Shown: positions 12,001 to 20,652 of the stretch, one piece after another
Layout of the letters: every line of letters starts with the position of its first letter
Position numbering within the stretch: position 1 is the first letter of the stretch
Program-made: the position numbers and the translations under genes
The notes under the pieces: model-generated
Database searches by the model: none
Seen by the model: only the letters and a program-made list of their open reading frames with translations
Told to the model about the DNA's origin: nothing
Assembly: GCF_000972845.2 (NCBI RefSeq)
Contig: NC_040018.1
Coordinates: 19,179,868-19,243,867, forward strand
Reading direction: 5' to 3'
Source: Larimichthys crocea
Taxonomy: Eukaryota > Chordata > Actinopteri > Sciaenidae
DNA: 64,000 nt

Positions 12001-13305
12001 AACAGTGCATTAATCAGGTGTCATCAAAGCCAGGCTTAAAGCTACTTCACATTTACTCTCAGTCCTTATGACAAGACAGTCATGAAGAATGTAGGTTAGT
12101 CCTATCGTGTTTTCAGTGTGGTGTGTTATGAAGGCTGGATAGGGTTCAGGTTTCTTTGACAGAACAGCAAAGAAACACAAAACTTGTTGCAAATGTACAC
12201 TTTTGTGAATAAGCTGCAAGTTAGGTGTATACACACTAAGCTCACAATAAAATTATACTTAGTGTGTGTCCCATCCAAAAATATCAGGTGTTGGCTGATT
12301 TCTGATATGTTTGTATTAACTAGTCGCGATATGACCCCTGTGACCTTGTTCTGTAGTGTAGGCTGATTGGTTGGTTGAGCATATTGTACAAAAGATTTTA
12401 TTGTTGTAGCTATTCTCCGCTAGAATTATTTGAAAAATAGTTAGAGAGTATATTTGGAAGAATAACGCATTCATAACGTCAATCAATGTGGTTTATTGTC
12501 CTACCGTTGATTACCAGGTAAATCATGTTTTGGGGCACTAGAAGGAGTAAGATAAAAAAACGGTGTCATTTATAATACTTACATATTCAAATCTGTCTTT
12601 GCAGAGCTGCACCATGAGGTGGATAAAGACCAGGGCAGAGAACCACAAACACCACATGACAACCTCCTCTACTGTCTGTACGTTCAATACGCCAAAGATG
12701 AAGATGAACTTATAGAAGATGAAGTTCCAAAACTTGTCCTTCAGGTGCTGTGGAACAAACACGGATCAAATAAGACTAGATTATGGTTATTTAACACACA
12801 AATGGAGCCGCATAGACGACTTTTAAAAAAAAAGTATGTGTGTGTATTCATCACAGACTCACCTGCTTCTCGCTGACTCTAAGTGGGCCAAACACCACAT
12901 ACTGAATCATTTTAGCGATCAACATCAAGGAGCAGCAGAATGTGTTGACTAAGACCTGGGGAAAGCAAAGAGAGAGCACGCTGACAATTAGTTTTCATCA
13001 CAAGGATCTCATCGAGCGATGCCAAAGCCCTGAAACGGGATGACACTCACCCAGACAAAGAGACTGTCCGTGACAAGATACCACAGGACGGTGGTCGCCA
13101 ACTCTGCGTTACTAATATCATTGTTTAGCTGGTCGATATCCACTTCAGACGGAGCTGGTGTTTCATCGGCTTCCAGGGCGCCAAAGCCTGGGTCGGTCAC
13201 AGTAGTGTAGGCGCTGAAGATGCTGCCAGCGAGCAAAGCCACACTCAGTGCTGTGTACGTCTGTAGGCTGGGCCAAGGCAACCTCTCCAAAAACAGCAGA
13301 GGCAT
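6071..13305 (-). CDS. amfr: AMFR/gp78, ER membrane RING-type E3 ubiquitin ligase, complete
   Basis: gp78 is a polytopic ER ubiquitin ligase of ER-associated degradation that works with p97/VCP and the E2 UBE2G2. Coding exons in transcript order are 13305-13051 (exon from 13364), 12955-12863, 12747-12583, 10371-10219, 9430-9390 (only 41 nt), 8762-8630, 8529-8396, 8254-8144, 7827-7631, 7530-7427, 7024-6890, 6680-6490 and 6227-6071. They sum to 622 residues; the human protein is 643. The N-terminus [14 protein letters not shown] is diagnostic, and several hydrophobic membrane segments fill residues 1-310. The RING-H2 ligands are C341, C344, C356, H358, H361, C364, C375 and C378. A CUE ubiquitin-binding domain lies at about 455-500. 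The UBE2G2-binding region is near 545-571, and the p97-binding motif [13 protein letters not shown] is at about 601-613. The donor after exon 7827-7631 (GTTCGT) is weak, but the reading frame requires it. Confidence 0.95.
9341..9364. repeat. (GT)n/(CA)n microsatellite beside a 41-nt amfr exon
   Basis: About 12 GT units on the plus strand read as (CA)n in the amfr transcript. They begin roughly 25 bases downstream of the donor of the very short exon 9430-9390. Confidence 0.85.
10372..12582 (-). other. amfr intron of 2.2 kb
   Basis: This is the longest amfr intron, between the exons 12747-12583 and 10371-10219. It is AT-rich unique-looking sequence. I saw no coding exon or RNA gene in it. The open frames across it have no recognisable similarity and lack splice context. 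Confidence 0.6.
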
Positions 13306-13317
13306 TGCAGTGTGTAT

Positions 13318-13343
13318 AAATATAATAATAATAATAATAATAA
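13318..13343 (-). repeat. (ATT)n trinucleotide run in the amfr 5' UTR
   Basis: A run of ATA/ATT units lies about 15-40 bases upstream of the amfr start codon, between the inferred acceptor at 13365 and the ATG at 13305. It would be transcribed as part of the 5' UTR, immediately preceded by a T-rich tract. Length polymorphism is likely. Confidence 0.7.
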
Positions 13344-13752
13344 AAAAAAGAAGATCCAAAACACCTGTGAGGGCAGACAGAGAGAGTTTGTTTGACTCAT
13401 TAGCTTTGTTACATACATATGACAAAGTGCTGCCGTGTGATTGAATTCGTGTAATGTGACTAACATTTTTGTGATGATTTCCAAACACCCAAAGCTACAA
13501 AAAAAAGACTAGATGACCGGATGTTGCAGTTCATCCAGGTGTAATAGCTCAAGTGTGATATGAAATCAGTCCAACAAAGTGAGACCAACATGATCAGTGT
13601 TGATACCACAGCCTCTGGCTGAAAGAAAAGCAGAGTTCCCGCCCCTGACATGTTTACCTGGTTACCTACACCAGCTAATATTAGCTACGTATCCAGCTAG
13701 CCGCGGTTAGCTCGCAGCAGACAGTCAAAGCTCGTATCAAATCGTCACTTAC

Positions 13753-13900
13753 AGTCCGCCACAACTTTAGCCAAACAAGAAATACGCCGTCCCGCGTTGT
13801 GTCCAGTGAGGTACTCTAGTGCAGCCGCACCGTGAACGTCGTAGTTGACAACATCGTCATGTTTGTTTCACCGAGGCAGCGAGGGCTGAGGGAGGGCTGC
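13753..13900 (-). other. amfr: Probable non-coding first exon of amfr, with an upstream ORF
   Basis: The exon carrying the amfr start has an acceptor (CCCTCACAG, exon from 13364), so an upstream 5' UTR exon is needed. A donor GGACT then GTAAGTG lies at 13753/13752 on the minus strand inside a GC-rich block (about 13690-13960) that looks like the promoter. If transcription starts above 13860, the leader contains a 14-codon upstream ORF at 13860-13816 (MTML... to TAG). The 5' limit is not determinable from sequence. Confidence 0.45.
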
Positions 13901-14071
13901 TGCTTCCTCTACGGCCACAGAGCACAGCCTGTGTGCCGCGATGCTGCACCGTCTGGTCATAGTTAGATCCTGCGACTAACGAGGACATGTGCAGGTAATC
14001 TGACGTTGCTATGTGAAGTGAAGTGCGTGTCCTATTCTAATTAGTCACTTATTGCCACCTCTCTTATATAA

Positions 14072-16160
14072 AAAATCAAATTGGGCCCCCTCTGCGCAGC
14101 TGTAGTCACCACATCTCTAGACCTAACTATCCCATCAAAAGCTTTACATAACTCTAATTAAAAGGCTTGCAACTGTTTTGGTCTTGTAGTTCAATACTAG
14201 CACATATTTACTGCTGGTGATTTGTACTTGCTGCAAGTCGCATACAGTATGCAGTGCAGTTCACTATTTGATGCAGTTTTGTGTTCAGTTTCAGGTTTTT
14301 CCAGTACAGTTATTTAACAACTCTTTTCCTAATCATGGGTCATCTTTCATAACTCTTAGTTATTTAATCAAAACTGACTTTCCTGTATTTTTGTGCCTAA
14401 ATCAAGAATGGTTCAGTTATGGATAATTTCTGTAAATCTAGTTTTGTAAAATATGTTAATACAAAAGACTCAATAAACAGAGCTTCTCCAGCTTTTTAAC
14501 TAAATACATAGTCATTTTAATCTTTCTTCTTGAAACAAACGCCTAATAATAATAGTGGCCAGTATCCAAATACACACTGGACCTTTGAGTTATTAGACTA
14601 ATAAATGTGTGTGTGCATGTGCCAGAGGGAGATGAACAGGTTGACACACATTTCACAGCCTGACTGGTGATCAGGGGCGCACAGGAATTTTGGGCCCCAT
14701 GACAAAAATCAATTGGGCCCCCTCTGCGCGCTGTAGTCCCCCTCCCTAGGACCTAACTATCCATCAAAAGCTTTACATAACTCTAATTAAAAGGCTTGCA
14801 ACTGTTTGTGTCCTGTAGTTCAATACTAGTACTAGTACACATATTTACTGCTGGTGATTTGTACATGCATGCAAGTCTGCATACAGTTGCAGTGCAGTTC
14901 ACTATTTGATGCAGTTTTGTGTTCAGTTTCAGGTTTCAGTACAGTTATTTAACACTCTTATATCCATGATATATTTCCTAATCATGGGTCATCTTTCATA
15001 ACTCTTAGTTATTTAATCAAAACTGAGCTTTCCTGTATTTTTGTGCCTAAATCAAGAATGGTTCAGTTCTGTAAATCTAGTTTTTGTTAAAATATGTTAA
15101 TACAAAAGACTCAATAAACAGAGTTTAGCTTTATGTTTTAACTAAAATACATAGTAATTTAATCTTTCTTCTTGAAACAAATGCCTAATAATAAATAGTG
15201 GCCAGTATCCAAATACACACTGGACCTTTGAGTTTATTAGACTAATAAATGTGTGTGTGCTGTGCCAGAGGGAGTGAACAGGTTGAAACACACATTTCAC
15301 AGCCTGACTGGTGATCAGGGGCGCACCAGGAATTTTGGGCCCCGTGAAAAAAAAAATCAAATTGGGCCCCCCTCTGCGCAGCTGTAGTCCCCCCTCCCTA
15401 GGACCTAACTATCCCATCAAAAGCTTTACATAACTCTAATTAAAAGGCTTGCAACTGTTTTGTGTCTGTAGTTCATACTAGTACTAGTACAATATTTACT
15501 GCTGGTGATTTGTACATGCATGCAAGTCTGCATACAGTATGCCGTGCAGTTCACTATTTGATGCAAGATTAAAAGCCACCATAAAATGTGCTAAAGGCCA
15601 TTTTTAATAAACTTTGACTGCCCAAAACACGTAAAACAAAGAGGTAATTAATTTCCTAATAATATTTTAAATATAAACTCAATGATGATGGTTTAATGTT
15701 TTATGTTGTGTTTACCTATTTTTTGGGGCCCCTGTCAGTTGGGCCCTGGAATTGTCTTAATTTTCCCCCTATACGGCGCCCCTGGTGCTTTCCCTCTGAT
15801 CTGTCGGTGTTTTCTGTTTTTTAACAGATTCAATATATTTTAAAGATATTATGTCCATGGAGTGCACACCACATTTTTACACACATTTGAATTTCCTTAT
15901 AGTTTTATCCTGTGGATAGAAACTGCAAAATAGATAGAAAGATAATTATTATCACACGACATAATCTAACACTATAAACATCCAATACAGCACATTTTAT
16001 CCCATAGGTATGTATAGCTCCCAACACATGGCAGTCATTGAGGAGTTTACTTAAGAGATGCTATGGCAGAAGAGACAAAGCTCCTGCCATAGTGTGCCTG
16101 ATCTTCATTCATAAAAACCTGCTCGCAGTCTGTTCATTTACCTTGTAGTATTTATAACTG
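14072..16160 (-). repeat. Right arm of the inverted repeat, with internal tandem units
   Basis: This is the reverse complement of 3130-4523 with extra material. Reading leftward from 16160 the order is A, I (about 15785-15319), B (about 15318-14900), partial I (about 14900-14690), B (about 14672-14285), partial I (about 14280-14072). The partial I copies all begin at the same internal point (GCATCAAATAGTGAAC, about 3826 in the left arm), where they are joined to the end of B. The period is about 634-647 bases, seen from the anchor ATCAAATTGGGCCCC, or its variant ATCAATTGGGCCCC, recurring near 14075, 14708 and 15356. Confidence 0.85.
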
Positions 16161-17689
16161 CAAAAACTCGCTCGCTAAATCTGCATTTATACTTCTTTCT
16201 ATCTGAAGAAATTAGAAGTGAAATGTAAATAAAGCACATAGTTATTATCACAGGACATATCACAGACAAAACTCCTTTTTATGTACTCACATATCATGTC
16301 TGTCTCACATGTTGGTGTTCTATCGCTTTCTTAGCAGGCATGTAGCACTTTTTTTCTATTAGATGCTGAAAATTTTAATTTTCTCACATTTCTCACACAA
16401 AAAGTGTCATCAGGTATCACATCTGCTGTGATACTACTTATTGGGATGTGGCCAATCATTGAACATGATTGTAAGTTTCAAATCCCTTAGCACAGTTAGA
16501 TGTTGATTTATCTGTCAATCAAGAAATGGGAAGTTTTCAAACTTCTGTATCACAAAGGCAAATCACAATCCGATGTAAAGCACAAGACATGGAGCTGGAT
16601 GTAGCAGCACTGACATAATGAAACAATAGGTTGTTATAGCATGATACAGATTACATTACAACTGAAAGCATTATTTCAACCTTTAATCTATAAGAAGGTG
16701 ATTGAGCAAGTGATGGTAATAATTAACTATTCCAGTGGTTGGCATCCATGCAATCAGTGGAGTTGACAGAGAGTTCAAAGTTAAGGTGTATGGGCGTGCT
16801 GGAACAGATGCAAATGCATTTGTTTGTTGGGGGAGAATACGGGACAGTAAGTTTAGTTTTTGCATCTGCCATCTTAAAATGAACGAATCACATTGAAACT
16901 AGAAATCTTTTTTGAGACAAGGAGAAAATAATTACTTCATTTCTTTCAGCTCAGCTGGACTACTGCAGTAAGTAGTGTGATCAGTCCATTGTTGTAGTCT
17001 CTTAATGATTTCTGTGATTTCTCAAGCACAGGTGTTGACAGGATGGACAGCGTCTGTTGATGGTGATAATCTTTAAAGAAGAAATATCATCACTTATTAC
17101 TGCAATTATCTTTAGCGACTGTTGCTGATTAGCTGCAGTCTCATCCTTTTCAGTCCAAACGTTTGTAGGTCAAGCAAATGTAAGAAGCAAACAAAAGTAT
17201 TAGTTTCTGATCCTAGATGTCAAAGCTACAAAAAGTGAGAGCAGATTCCTTCAGAAGTAGGAAAGTTGAGGTTTAGTCATTGATTTGGATAAAGGAACTA
17301 CTACCCAAAATTCCAATATAAGTTATTATGCTGTGTAAAACATAAATGAGAAGAGAATACAGTGATCTGATTTTTTTTTTGTTCAACTGAATACAGTACA
17401 AAGACTCAAACTGATCAACTGTTTTGTTTCTTGTTCATATACACTAATTTTAAATTTAACTTACATGGTAATCATATGACTAAACCATGCTCACAGAAAC
17501 AGAAACAGAACTATCTGTTTCTGTTCACTGATCAGTTTCTCAAGCTCATGTACATCCTGGCCTATGATACTTGCAAAAAATCACATGAGAAATGTGATTT
17601 TATGCAAGTAGAGAAATCTTGTTCCTGTTCTAATGTATCTATAAGGGGAAGTGAAGAGTTGCTCGTACTTTGTTTTTCATTTCAGGCAG
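16161..17689. other. Intergenic region upstream of the receptor pair
   Basis: No gene was recognised. The frame open upstream of the first receptor (from 17431) is not coding: the protein homologous to copy 2 starts at 17719, and an acceptor (TTTCAGGCAG) at about 17689 marks the start of the receptor exon. A non-coding first exon probably lies somewhere in this stretch, but I cannot place it. Confidence 0.5.
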
Positions 17690-17718
17690 ACACCACTGTC
17701 AGCACATACACTTGCACC

Positions 17719-18762
17719 ATGGACCATTCAACTGAGCTGTCTCTTTCAGAGGAAATGGCCCCAGAGGAGTTTGACGGTGGGACAGCAATAGCTTCTGTGA
17801 TCTTGGGTCTGTCCTTCTTGGTAGGAGCTCCGGGGAACCTGCTGGTGATCTGGACTATCCTGAGAAACGTTAAGCAACGTTCCCACACTGTGATGCTCAT
17901 CCTGCACTTGGCTGCTGCTGACCTGCTGGTCCTCATCACCTTGCCTCTATGGATCTACTCCCTGGTACACACTTGGGTATTTGGAGAGGTCTTCTGCGAG
18001 GTCTTGGTGTACATTATCAAAGTGTGCATGTTCAGCAGCATCTTCTTCATCACCCTTATGGGTGTGGAGCGCTTTGTGGCCATCTGTCATCCATTTGTGA
18101 TGATGCGCTGGAAGACCAAAAGTGTTATGAACAAATGTCTTGCATTTCTGTGGGTCCTTGCTTTGCTTCTGGGAGTGCCTGCTTTACTGACCCAGCCTTT
18201 GGATGAAAGAGAAGGAACTGAGCAGTGTTTTACCAGGGAAATCAGCTCTGTGACTCAAGCGATTATCTTGTTATGTCTGCAGACACTGGGGGGCTTTGTA
18301 GTTCCTTTTATCATCCTTATCATCTGTTACTATCTAGTTGCTGCCCAGCTCAGAAAAATTAGTTTCAAATCCAAACAGAAATCCATGGTTCTCATTCACG
18401 CCGTGGTAATCGCCTTCACACTGTGCTGGTTACCTTTCCATATCATCAGCATTATCGATCTGGTTTGCATCCTAGAATCAGGCCCAGAACATGAATGTGT
18501 GCCGAGGAGTATTGTTTTTGCCTCTGGTGCCCTTGTTTTCATTAGCAGCTCAGTGAATCCAGTGTTATATGTGCTCTTTGCGAGTAATTTACAGGGGAGT
18601 CTTGAGGAGTCTCGACTGGTCAGGCTGTTTAAGGAAATGGTAACTCAGACCAACAAACTCAGGGAACATGTAGTACAGCAGCAGACTGGCCAGGGGGCAG
18701 CAAATACGCAGGTAGAGCTGAAGAGTCTGTCTGAATCCCTGAAACTGTCTGCCGATAATTAA
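17719..18762 (+). CDS. Leukotriene B4 receptor-like GPCR, copy 1
   Basis: This is a rhodopsin-family receptor of 347 residues in a single coding exon, best matching the leukotriene B4 receptor group of leukocyte chemoattractant receptors. Seen in the sequence are TM1 with GNLLV, TM2 with LAAADLL, the ERF form of the DRY motif at the end of TM3, a cysteine pair (EVFCEV before TM3, EQCFTRE in loop 2), TM6 FTLCWLPFH, and TM7 SSSVNPVLYVLF with the NPxxY signature. The start at 17719 was chosen because it matches copy 2 and directly follows the shared 5' UTR sequence and acceptor. AATAAA at 19024-19029 probably ends the message. The N-terminus MDHST lacks the N-glycosylation site of copy 2. Other lipid or chemoattractant receptors cannot be excluded, so no symbol is given. 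Confidence 0.75.
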   Translation: MDHSTELSLSEEMAPEEFDGGTAIASVILGLSFLVGAPGNLLVIWTILRNVKQRSHTVMLILHLAAADLLVLITLPLWIYSLVHTWVFGEVFCEVLVYIIKVCMFSSIFFITLMGVERFVAICHPFVMMRWKTKSVMNKCLAFLWVLALLLGVPALLTQPLDEREGTEQCFTREISSVTQAIILLCLQTLGGFVVPFIILIICYYLVAAQLRKISFKSKQKSMVLIHAVVIAFTLCWLPFHIISIIDLVCILESGPEHECVPRSIVFASGALVFISSSVNPVLYVLFASNLQGSLEESRLVRLFKEMVTQTNKLREHVVQQQTGQGAANTQVELKSLSESLKLSADN

Positions 18763-19348
18763 GGGACTCTATTATGAAGGCCTATATAGCAAGCACATGA
18801 TTGCAATGTATATATGTATATGTTCTCTATTTTGATATATTTTATTGCTTTATGTATATATTTTAAAAATGTAATTGCAACATTATTTTAAAAAAGTTTT
18901 AAAAATACGACACATAAAATTTTTGTTTTACTGAAAGAATTATACAAATGTTTTTTCCGTCTATTTGAATTTTTCTGTGTATGAAGGAAGTTTCACAAGT
19001 TTATTTATGCTCTGTGAAATGAAAATAAAACAGAATGTCATGATATGATAAACATTAATTAATTAATTAATTAATTTCAGAATATGCATATTATTGAATT
19101 TCTAAGCTTTCAACATTTGATAAGTTGTCTTTGTGCTACTTTCAATTAATGTGTGGTTTCAATGTCTTGCAAATTTGGAAATGGGTTTGTATGACACATC
19201 TATGAATCACCTCACTGTGTCTTAAATAACCCTGTGAGGAAACCCCTTTCCTGTGCAGTCTATTCTTAAAAGGAAGTGAAGACTTGCTTGTACAGCATTT
19301 TGGCTTTTGTTTAATACAGACACCACTGTCAGCACATACACTTGCACC

Positions 19349-20434
19349 ATGAACCATTCGACTGAGCTGTCTTCTTCAGAGGAAATGGCCCCAGAGGAGT
19401 TTGACGGTGGGACAGCAATAGCTTGTGTGATTTTGGGTCTGTCCTTCCTGGTAGGAGTTCCAGGGAACCTGCTGGTGATCTGGACTATCCTGAGACATGT
19501 CAAGCAACGTTCCCACACTGTGATGCTCATCCTGCACTTGGCTGTTGCTGACCTGCTGGTCCTCGTCACTCTGCCTCTATGGATCTACTCTCTGGCCAAA
19601 TCCTGGGTGTTTGGAGAGGCTTCTTGCAAAACCATAGTGTACATCATCAATGCCTGTATGTACAGCAGCGTTTTCCTCATCACCCTCATGAGTGTGGAAC
19701 GCTTTGTGGCCGTGCGCTATCCCTTTGCCTCAGCTGGCTGGAAGAGGAAAAAGGCTTTGAATAAAGTTCTGCTACTTTTGTGGACTGTAGCATTCTTGAT
19801 CAGCATACCTGTCATCCTAACTCAGGTTTTAGGGGAAGAGTCTGGTGAGTACCATTGTCTGTACCGGTCCTACACTTCTGAAAGCCAGGAGCTGGTGTGT
19901 GTGCTGCTAGAGACACTTGTGGGCTATGTATTACCTTTCTCCATCCTCGTGGTCTGCTATGGTTGCCTGTGCAGCCGGATTACTCAGATGACCTTCAAGT
20001 CCAAGCGCAAGTCCACAGTCCTGATTGCCTGTGTAGTGATTGTGTTTGCCATATGTTGGACTCCCCATCACATAGGCAACATCCTCTCACTCATCGTCCT
20101 GGCCATTAAAGGCTCCTACCACGACGAAGCAGAAAATCTGGAGAGTGTCAGGAGCACTACAGTCTTTATTGCTGGAGCCATGATCTTCATCAGCAGCACT
20201 GTTAACCCCATTCTCTACATGTTTGCAGCTCGCTCCTTCAGGAGCTCCCTGCGTGACACAGGCATCCAGAAGCTCTTTCGTCACATCTCCAGTACCTCCC
20301 CAGGTGAGGGCAATAGGGAATTGTCTTTTGTGTCCAAGCGACAGACCAATCAGACCAGCAGTTCTCACTGTCTGTCTGAGTCAAAAGACCAAATCGACAT
20401 ATTAATGAAAATGTGTGAAAATAATCCATCCTGA
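19349..20434 (+). CDS. Leukotriene B4 receptor-like GPCR, copy 2
   Basis: This is a tandem paralogue of the preceding receptor, 361 residues in one coding exon. It shows GNLLV in TM1, LAVADLL in TM2, VERFVAV after TM3, cysteines in EASCKT and EYHCLY for the extracellular disulfide, CWTPHH in TM6 and SSTVNPILYMF in TM7. The basic third intracellular loop reads TFKSKRKSTV. An N-glycosylation sequon (NHS) is present at residue 2. The acceptor AATACAG ends at 19319, and the 5' UTR from 19320 is the same as in copy 1. The polyadenylation signal AATAAA is at 20647-20652. The first ~80 residues are nearly identical to copy 1; later parts differ widely. The ligand is inferred from family resemblance only. 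Confidence 0.75.
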   Translation: MNHSTELSSSEEMAPEEFDGGTAIACVILGLSFLVGVPGNLLVIWTILRHVKQRSHTVMLILHLAVADLLVLVTLPLWIYSLAKSWVFGEASCKTIVYIINACMYSSVFLITLMSVERFVAVRYPFASAGWKRKKALNKVLLLLWTVAFLISIPVILTQVLGEESGEYHCLYRSYTSESQELVCVLLETLVGYVLPFSILVVCYGCLCSRITQMTFKSKRKSTVLIACVVIVFAICWTPHHIGNILSLIVLAIKGSYHDEAENLESVRSTTVFIAGAMIFISSTVNPILYMFAARSFRSSLRDTGIQKLFRHISSTSPGEGNRELSFVSKRQTNQTSSSHCLSESKDQIDILMKMCENNPS

Positions 20435-20652
20435 TTTAGAAAATGTATGATTTCTGTGTGTCCATGTGTAGATATTTCTGTGTATATTGTATGTATTTTT
20501 TGATGAGGCAAAACAAGGCAATACTTGTCAAACTCTGTAAATGCCGATTTTTTTTGCCGTTTTTAAATGTAAAACATATATTTATAGATATGTTGTGTAG
20601 ATATTATGAACTTAGATTTATGTCATATGGTATTCATAAACAGTAAAATAAA

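Noticed and set aside
13306..13488. Upstream extension of the first amfr coding exon
   Set aside because: It contains an acceptor at 13365 and poly-isoleucine from the ATT repeat. The protein clearly starts MPLLFLER at 13305.
17431..17718. 96-codon upstream extension of receptor copy 1
   Set aside because: The homologous copy starts at the ATG equivalent to 17719. The extension crosses an acceptor and has no similarity to receptor N-termini.
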